This document shows positions 57,691-64,000 of a stretch of 64,000 bases of DNA, piece by piece. How positions within the stretch are numbered: position 1 is the first letter of the stretch; every line of letters starts with the position of its first letter. The DNA lies in assembly GCA_010279815.1 (NCBI GenBank), contig QEOQ01000573.1, positions 62,011 through 126,010 on the forward strand. Direction: 5' to 3'. A program made the translations under genes and the position numbers. The notes below the pieces were generated by a model. It worked only from the letters and a program-made list of their open reading frames with translations, searched no databases and had not been told where the DNA came from. Source of the DNA: Brachionus plicatilis (lineage: Eukaryota > Rotifera > Eurotatoria > Ploima > Brachionidae).

Positions 57691-59021
57691 CCAAAACTAG
57701 AAAAATAAAAACAAGAAAAATCAGCAAATACTTAATCATTAATAATTTCAATTTATTTATTTTTATTTTCTTATTTTATTTCATTCAACTTTTTGTGTTT
57801 ATTATGTGTTAATTTGAAATCATTTTTGTTTAATTAATTTTTGTTTTCTTTTTTGATTTTTAGTTTTTAACCTGAAGCAGCTTTTGCTCGATACAGATAA
57901 TTAAAGAAATTGGTTTTGTTAATTATTATTTAGACTGATAAAATAAATGTTTTAATTAAATTTGGTTTTTTGGAAAATTCCAAAAAGTGAACAAAAGTGA
58001 ATACTTCTCTGTTGAGTATTTGCAGATGCTGGATATAGGTAAAAGATTTAATTATCATCTGACAAAATTAAAAGAAAAAATGTTTTAAGTTATTTTGTTT
58101 TTAAGTTTGGCTTTAAACTGATTTCGTTTTTCTTCTTAAATCATTTATATCATAGAAAAATAAAAGATAAACAATTTCATAAGTTATGTTCATCTAAGTT
58201 TATTGGCAAAGTTCTGAGAGTAATTTTTTTGAGATTCTCTAACTAAAACAGAGAAGCTCAGCGCATTACTGTATTAAGAATTAAATAGAAAACTGATAAA
58301 CAATTGTATTTTAACAAAATAATTTAGAAATTTTAAATCTCATTTTTGCATCAAAAATTAACTTTTCTTTTTTCATTTGGTCGCATCAAAACTTGATAAG
58401 TCCAAATCAAAAATTTATTTTTGACATTTAAAAATCTCTAAATTAAATAAAAACAAAAAATGGTCTTGCTCAAAATTTCTTTTGACCATTGTGATTTGAT
58501 TTAAAAAAAAATCAAATAGCATTTAGGTTTTTTTCCTTATTTTCATGACTTGATAGAATTATATATTTTTCTTCTATTCAATTTGGGTCCTTTTAAAATT
58601 TACTAATTGCTCCGGATCAAATTACACAATTTTGAATCTAAACCATAAAAATCGCTTTTAATGCTCAAAGACATGCAATTTAAAAAATTGATTTTTTTTT
58701 CAATCAAATTTATCAAAAATAAATTGTTTAAATTTAAATAAAATATTAACTGAGCATTAGGAACAAAAAAGCGTGAGAACCTAAACCTTTTTGATAAATT
58801 TATTTTTCAATTTATTTGATGAGCTTAGCATGATATCCAATTCCTGCCAATAATGTTAATCACTTCAGATACTATCTCAATTCATATGATAATAGAAGAA
58901 GAAAATCTGTGGGATTAGGAAAAATCTTCAGCTAAACGACTGTGTCTAGGGCTTAATTCAGAAGCAAAAAAGCATATGCTCAACAAAAAAATATGAATTC
59001 AATTGAATTCATTAATTTGAG

Positions 59022-59031
59022 CTATAAAATC
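59022..59031 (+). promoter_or_regulatory. TATA box of the small secreted protein gene
   Basis: GCTATAAAAT lies about 30 bases upstream of the ATG at 59058. If it positions transcription in the usual way, the start site would fall almost at the start codon, giving a very short 5' leader. This is inferred from spacing only. Confidence 0.45.
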
Positions 59032-59057
59032 GATTTGCAATCGATAGTTTTGTAATC

Positions 59058-59375
59058 ATGAAGTATTCAACTCTAATCATAGCTGTGCTAGTGTTGGCCT
59101 GTGCTGAAGAGTCTGTGGCCTTTTTGAATTTGATTAAGCTGGCTGGCAAAAAAGACAATTGCCAAAGAGTGGTCCAGAGCGGCAATTACAGGTGTTCTAG
59201 AAACGAGCGAGATTGCCGAGCATGCTGTCACTTTGATTTGAGCACAATGAACGAACGCTACGGTGAACGTGAATTTTTTCTAAAAGAAGCATTGGTACTG
59301 CAAGCGTCAGGAGAGTGCGTGTGTCTCATTTGCAAGAACTACTTACAAGACTTTGCTAATAAGCCATATTTTTAG
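59058..59375 (+). CDS. Small secreted cysteine-rich protein
   Basis: A single frame of 105 residues. Residues 1-21 form a clear signal peptide (LIIAVLVLACAEESVA). The mature part has eight cysteines with spacing C-10-C-6-C-2-CC-29-C-1-C-2-C starting at residue 35, a pattern compatible with a compact disulfide fold. The rest is charged. I do not recognise the family; a hormone-like, matrix or defence role are all possible, and none is shown. A TATA-like box 30 bases upstream and AATAAA at about 59414 frame a compact transcription unit. Confidence 0.65.
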   Translation: MKYSTLIIAVLVLACAEESVAFLNLIKLAGKKDNCQRVVQSGNYRCSRNERDCRACCHFDLSTMNERYGEREFFLKEALVLQASGECVCLICKNYLQDFANKPYF

Positions 59376-60308
59376 ATTAACTTTTTTCTTTTTATTTTAT
59401 TTTTTTTCGAATTAATAAAAGTTTTCTTATTTTGAGTATAATAATGCGGAAATTTAATATAAATTTAATTAATTTTATCAAATCAAAGACGAATACAAAA
59501 CCAATAAACTAAGCCCGGAGGAATTCGACTCTTGATAATTTGAATTAAAAATTATACGACTAAATATTTAAATGTATTGAGTCAACAAACAAAAAATCTA
59601 GTCATTGTTTAATATTTATTCCAATTCGGCTATTTGATACCAATATTTCCTTCAGATCGTAGTCTACAAATGCGTAGCTACAATTTGTCACTAGAACATA
59701 GATTATCCAATATTTAGGCTACGCTCATATCCGATTTTTAAGACTTGATGTCAAAATGTGTTAAGTTAATTGACATTTTTTAAATTTCAATTTTCATCAA
59801 AATCAGAATATTGATGAACTAAAGAAGATCACAATTTTGTTCCGGATAAAATTATCCCGATTATCAATCAAATTTTATTAAAAAAATAAAAGAAACTTTT
59901 TTGTTCAAAAATTTTATTCAAGTTATCAATTTAGAAAAATAAAAAAAAGTGGAGATAATTATCCACAGGACTTGAGAAAAATTAGCTAAGCATTCTTAGC
60001 AATTATTTTAGCTTAATTTTTTTCTCTTATGCTTCACTAGAGTCCTTAATTTTAGCTGAAAGCGTTTAAAAAAATTCCAAATTAAAAATCTTAAAAATTT
60101 TTTTCTATTCTTTGAAGCATCATTTTTCTATCTTAAGATGTATACACCTTATAGCGTCAGTCTAATTATTTTTACCATCAGCAGCAAATATTTGATATTG
60201 TTTTTATTTTATTTTTTTTCATTTTCAAAATATTTAGCCCGACAAAAAAAAAATTAACTTATTGATTTTTTTCCATTTTCAAATTTCAGAAATATTAAAC
60301 AATTTCAA
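59376..60308. other. Intergenic, no gene seen
   Basis: About 930 AT-rich bases between the secreted-protein gene and the Slo channel. It probably includes the Slo promoter. No repeat shared with other parts of the window was noticed. Confidence 0.4.
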
Positions 60309-62563
60309 ATGGGCCAGACATCGACAAGCTTGGACAATAGCAATTTAGATCCGGAATGCATTGGTCGACGATATTGGTATGTATTCCTCATGTCTTCGTT
60401 GATAACATTTTTTGGCGGACTGCTTATTATTTTTGTGTGGCGTTTTTTGACATTTCTATTTGTTGGAAAATTTTTCAAAAAAATTCGCAAAAGGGTAAAA
60501 AAAATAAATTAAAATTTAAATTATAATTAATTTTTTTATTTTAATTTTTTTATTAGATTTTTAAAACAGATAATATTGATGCAGTTATTTCTTTGGAGAA
60601 TAGTGACACAGAGATAGGTTGGGTGACGGCAGCCAGAGACTTTTGTGGCGAGCTCATCTCGGCTCAGTCGATATCAGGCCGGATTTTGGTAGTCAAATAA
60701 ATAAATTAAATTTTTTTATCAATTATTTATTTTAAAAAAATTATTAACTTTCAAACAGATGATATTGGTGTCCATTCTAAGTGTTGGCTCATTAGTTATT
60801 TACTTTTTCGATGCCAGTACATCGTAAGTGATCAGACTAGTTTAGGGCTTTATTCAATTTTTAAATTTAAGACCAATTGAGACTTGTCAAAAGTGGAAAG
60901 AATCAGTGTCACAACAAATTGATTTGGGCTTCAATTTATTTTTTATGTTATACTTTTTTATAAGAGTAAATTTAAAATTTAAGAAATAAAAAGGAAATTG
61001 ATCTAATAAAAAAACTTTTAAAAGTTCGTGGCTGCCCAAGATAAATTATGGTTTTGGCTAGACATATATTCCATAGTGGACTATTTTACCATACCACCAT
61101 CATTTGTCAGCATTTATTTGGACCGTAATTGGATAGGACTGAGATTTTTGCGCGTTCTCCGCCTAATGAACATTCCGGATATTTTACAATACTTAAATTT
61201 ACTCAAGACTAGTAATTCCATTCGACTGACCCAACTTTTTGTCATGTTCCTCTCAATTTGGCTGACAGCTGCTGGTTTTGTTCATTTAGTAAATTAAATT
61301 AAAATGAATTACATTAATCAGTTTAACTTTAAGTAGAATTTTATTTACAAAATTACTTAAATGTTTTTACGAAATTTTAGTTAATTTTTGGAGATTTTTG
61401 ATATTTTCGTGGCTTTTACGTTAATTAAATGTAAAATTTCCAAAGTAAAAAAATTAATTTACGAAAATTTCACTAAATTTTAGTAGACTTAAAACGGGCT
61501 TAAAAAAAACTAAAAAAATGACGATTTTTAGTAATTTTTCTTTTTTTTTTCCAAAGTAAATTTAATTGAAAATACTAATAATTGTAAATTTTCATTACAA
61601 AATCGTGAAAGAATGATAAAAAAACACAAGTACAGTCACCATTTTTCTCAGTGACTTTTTTAATTACCAAATAATTAATAAATTTTAAATCATCGCTAAA
61701 GCATTCATTAATTATTATTATTATTATTATTATTTATTTCAGTGAACGCCTTTAAGGCGATGTTAAGAAAATATTAAAAAAGAATAAATGAGATAAACAG
61801 TTTTAAAGAGATTAAAGACAAATATTTNNNNNNNNNNNTCAGCACCTATTTTATTAAATAGTAATTTTTTTAAATGATCAATTTATCTTTTGGGACCATT
61901 TTTTTCATATAAAAACCTTTCTTTCCATACAATTAAATAAGAGTTAATGTCTGCTGATTTCGCAGGTGATTTTATCTTTTTCTCGTTTGTTGTAATAAAA
62001 TTTTACGAAAAATTTCGTTATTTTTTAAATTTTCATTTGAATTTTCTAAAAAAGATGAGAAAATTTCCTAAAAATCGCCATTTTTCGATTTCTTTAGCCT
62101 GTTTTAAGTTAACTAAAATTTATTTCCAGTAAAATTGCGTAAAATTTCGTAAAAACAGTTTATCATAGCATTGCTGTAAATGACTAGAACGAAAAAAAAA
62201 ATTTCATTTAATTCTATTTACTTGAAGTTATTCTAAAATAAAGAGAAGTTTTAAAGAAGAATGTTTTATCTAGGTTGAAAATTCGGATATAGATTATGTG
62301 AATGCGAGTCGGAATATTTCCGATTTTGCTTTCGAGGTTCAAAATTCTCACATTAACCAAAAAACTCTTCAGAAAAATCTTCGTCTGAGCTACTTTGACA
62401 GCATTTACTTTATAGTAGTGACCATGTCGACGGTATTTAGATTTAATTGCGCACACTCTCTTTTATTCTTGATTTTTTTCTATCACAGGTAGGCTATGGT
62501 GACGTGTATTGTCGTACCACTTTAGGAAAAGTATCAGTGGTACTATTGCTATTTTGTGGCATT
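60309..62563 (+). CDS. slo: Slo1 BK calcium-activated potassium channel, 5' part
   Basis: Seven exons, 60309-60494, 60557-60688, 60759-60823, 60872-60965, 61025-61288, 62274-62432 and 62489-62563, all phase-consistent, encode 325 residues before the frame leaves for exons outside the window. Order: S0 ([20 protein letters not shown]), [21 protein letters not shown]1, S2 ([18 protein letters not shown]), S3-S4 with arginines in [21 protein letters not shown]5 ending [13 protein letters not shown], an extended outer loop, pore helix FIVVTMST and filter VGYGDVYC, then the start of S6. Known role: large-conductance potassium channel gated by voltage and calcium; the calcium-sensing RCK domains lie beyond the window. 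The loop between S5 and the pore is about 20 residues longer than in human or fly Slo. Confidence 0.95.
61828..61838. other. Assembly gap (11 N) in Slo intron 5
   Basis: Eleven unresolved bases within the intron, about 100 bases after an (ATT)n run at 61717-61733 and a GCCTTTAAGGCG hairpin. The true gap length is unknown. Confidence 0.99.
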
Positions 62564-62640
62564 GTAAGTCACATGTTTAAACTTCTCTTTGTCTTTTTTT
62601 TTATGTTGTAAAATGTTTATCTAAATGTTCTATGTGTTAG

Positions 62641-62718
62641 GTGGAAAATACTAGCCACTATACAAGCGCTACTAGTCAACCACTTACCCATCTCGATTGT
62701 ATATACTTGCTAATTGTG
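62641..62718 (+). pseudogene. Possible duplicated Slo pore-loop exon (relic)
   Basis: After TGTGTTAG, a good splice acceptor, the frame opens with Val-Glu-Asn, just as Slo exon 6 does. It has a short polar loop (TSHYTSATSQP) and then LTHLDCIYLLIV, closely resembling the Leu-Thr-x-x-x-Cys-x-Tyr-Leu-Leu-x-Val pore helix of Slo channels. It shares the phase of exon 6. The next residues do not give the expected Thr-Met-Ser-Thr, no GT donor follows at the right place, and a stop follows. It therefore looks like a tandem exon duplicate that has decayed. Confidence 0.45.
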
Positions 62719-62909
62719 TTAGTTCTATTTTTATAAATATTATGGGGCACGATTTTAGCAATGTGAATTTTGGTTCAAAAAAAATAAACGAAAATTTTTT
62801 AATTGAAATAACTTTATATGTTTAAGATCTTTAAACTTGTTCTCAAATCTATTGGCTTACAAAATATTTTTCTTATCCAAATTAAATTAATTTAACTTTA
62901 ATTGTATTT

Positions 62910-63085
62910 AGGAAATAAATTGTACAATACAATGTTGTACAAATTTGTACAAGCGAATTGTAAGATCTGCAAAAACTCCGCAATTTTCAGAAAATTTTTA
63001 ATCAAGTGTTTTTTGATGATGTATATTTTGCGGAAAATTGCAGAGTTTTTGCAGAGCGTACAAATCTTTAAAATATTGTACTATT
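62910..63085. mobile_element. Fold-back element F
   Basis: TTGTACAAATTTGTACAAGC and TCTGCAAAAACTCCGCAATT at the left face AATTGCAGAGTTTTTGCAGA and GCGTACAAATCTTTAAAATA at the right. The inner part TTTTCAGAAAATT faces ATTTTGCGGAAAATTG. It is short, but its core is the best match to the core of elements A and C. Confidence 0.7.
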
Positions 63086-63670
63086 TTGCAGAAACATTTT
63101 TGTGCTATTAGAAATAAAATAATTAAGAGGGTTAATGTAGATAGACGTATCTATACTGCAGATATACAGACAAGGTTTTGGCATTAACTTACTTTGGGTG
63201 ATAATAATTTTGTACGAACTGGTACATTTTGCAGAAAGAGTTTTAGACCTAGGCCACAAAGTTTTTAATTAAGAATTTTTTTTCTATTGTTCCAAGTTTC
63301 ACATTTTGCGCAATTTTTCGGTTTTGTGAAATTAAGTTAAAAGAATAGACAAATGATTAGGAATCAAAATTTTTCTGAAGGTAAAAAAATGAGTTTTTGA
63401 CCTAATCTTTTTATTTTAATTATATGGTAAATTAGCGATATTTTACGCTGTAAAATATTTTAATAAAAAAAAAGTGTTAAAGGTAAAATATACATATTTA
63501 TGATAAATTAGGAATATTTCTTGATAGATTTGATAAAAAAAAATCCAGTTTTTTAGGCAAATTCTATTTTTTTTTTAATTTTAGAGAATAATAAAAAATT
63601 GAAATTCCTTTTAGAAAGATAACGAATATCAATAAAAATATCAAAAAAAAAATGAACCAGGAAATAATCG

Positions 63671-64000
63671 GTATTGCGAAACTCAGATACAAATTGAACA
63701 AAACTTTTTAATTTTTTAGTAAATTAAAATTAAAGTTAATAAAAAAATTTTTAAAAAATACTGCAACATAGTGCAATATACTTTATTTTACCTTTTTTAC
63801 CTAAAATAATTTTTCTAATGCAAAAAAAGAAGAAAATTAAAATTTAAATTAGATTTAAATTGATTATTGATTTGATTTACTATGCAAGAAAAAAAGAACA
63901 AAAATTATATTTTAGGTAAAAAAGATGCAACAAAGCATGTTGCAGCATTTTTTAAAATATTTTTTATAAACTTTAATTTTAATTCATCAAAAATGGAAGA
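63671..64000. mobile_element. Fold-back element G2, cut by window end
   Basis: Left-arm words AGATACAAATTGAACAAAAC, TAAATTAAAATTAAAGTTAA and AAAAAATACTGCAACA are mirrored from about 63890 onward by TGTTGCAGCATTTTTTAAAA and AACTTTAATTTTAATTCATC. The centre AAATTGATTATTGATTTGATTT matches the centre of G1. The right terminus is outside the window. Confidence 0.65.

Larger units (their letters stand above)
56436..59057. other. 2.6-kb intergenic region with fold-back G1
   Basis: Contains fold-back G1 (57432-57690). Otherwise AT-rich sequence. A CGATACAGATAA/GCTGGATATAGG-type pair lies near 57888 and 58030. No gene was recognised. Confidence 0.45.
62564..64000. other. Slo intron/downstream sequence with fold-backs
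   Basis: The remainder of the window is presumed Slo intron 7. It contains the exon relic at 62641, fold-back F (62910-63085) and the left part of fold-back G2 (from 63671). No further Slo exon was recognised. Confidence 0.5.

Noticed and set aside
62902..63259. Overlapping short frames downstream of Slo
   Set aside because: They derive from fold-back F and flanking AT-rich sequence; no conserved channel residues are present.

Overview
This is a eukaryotic, animal nuclear window. It is very AT-rich, its genes have GT-AG introns (many only 50-100 bases), and its tRNA genes end in T-runs. The gene set is metazoan: NUP205, UBA6, STAMBP, neuronal-type nitric oxide synthase with a PDZ domain, eEF2 kinase, a BK (Slo) potassium channel, a CYP3-type P450, a tetraspanin and a peritrophin-type chitin-binding protein. 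UBA6, eEF2K, PDZ-NOS, and the cilium/testis-type proteins EFCAB10 and TBATA are usually absent from insects and nematodes. Together with a chitin-binding protein, compact spacing and about 75% AT, this fits a small ciliated, chitin-using invertebrate; a gnathiferan such as a monogonont rotifer would fit, but the sequence alone does not prove it.

Layout. 1-490: fold-back element beside a GC-rich repeat fragment. 973-2150: EFCAB10-like (-) and CISD2 (+), divergent from a shared 250-base gap. 2233-7219: STAMBP (AMSH) and UBA6, both on minus. 8537-14468: four plus-strand genes (chitin-binding protein, AFG1L ATPase, BOLA1, TBATA-like). 15476-29119: NUP205 on plus in 13 exons; one intron holds a complete intronless tetraspanin gene on the same strand, and two long introns hold fold-back elements. 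29318-30007: tRNA-Asp pseudogene, tRNA-Gly(GCC), tRNA-Asp(GTC). 30663-37735: six-exon PDZ-NOS on minus. 40444-40983: unrecognised reading frame broken by a TAG. 42786-44975: single-exon eEF2K (-). 46864-48670: Nudix CoA-diphosphatase-like gene (-) divergent from a Ras-association-domain protein (+). 51554-53480: eight-exon P450 (+). 55221-56435: single-pass membrane glycoprotein (-). 59058-59375: small secreted cysteine-rich protein (+). 60309 onward: 5' part of a Slo1 BK channel (+) that runs out of the window.

The genes do not form one pathway; this is an ordinary housekeeping, signalling and ciliary neighbourhood. STAMBP and UBA6 both act on ubiquitin but show no sign of co-regulation. The most distinctive non-genic feature is a dense set of fold-back (inverted-repeat) elements. 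One group has unrelated arms around a shared centre resembling CTGCAAAAACTCTGCA; a second has four copies of about 510-595 bases with GCAAnTTGAAGTTnATGATCAA termini; a third is a smaller pair. All assignments come from reading the sequence and remembered family features; no database search was possible.
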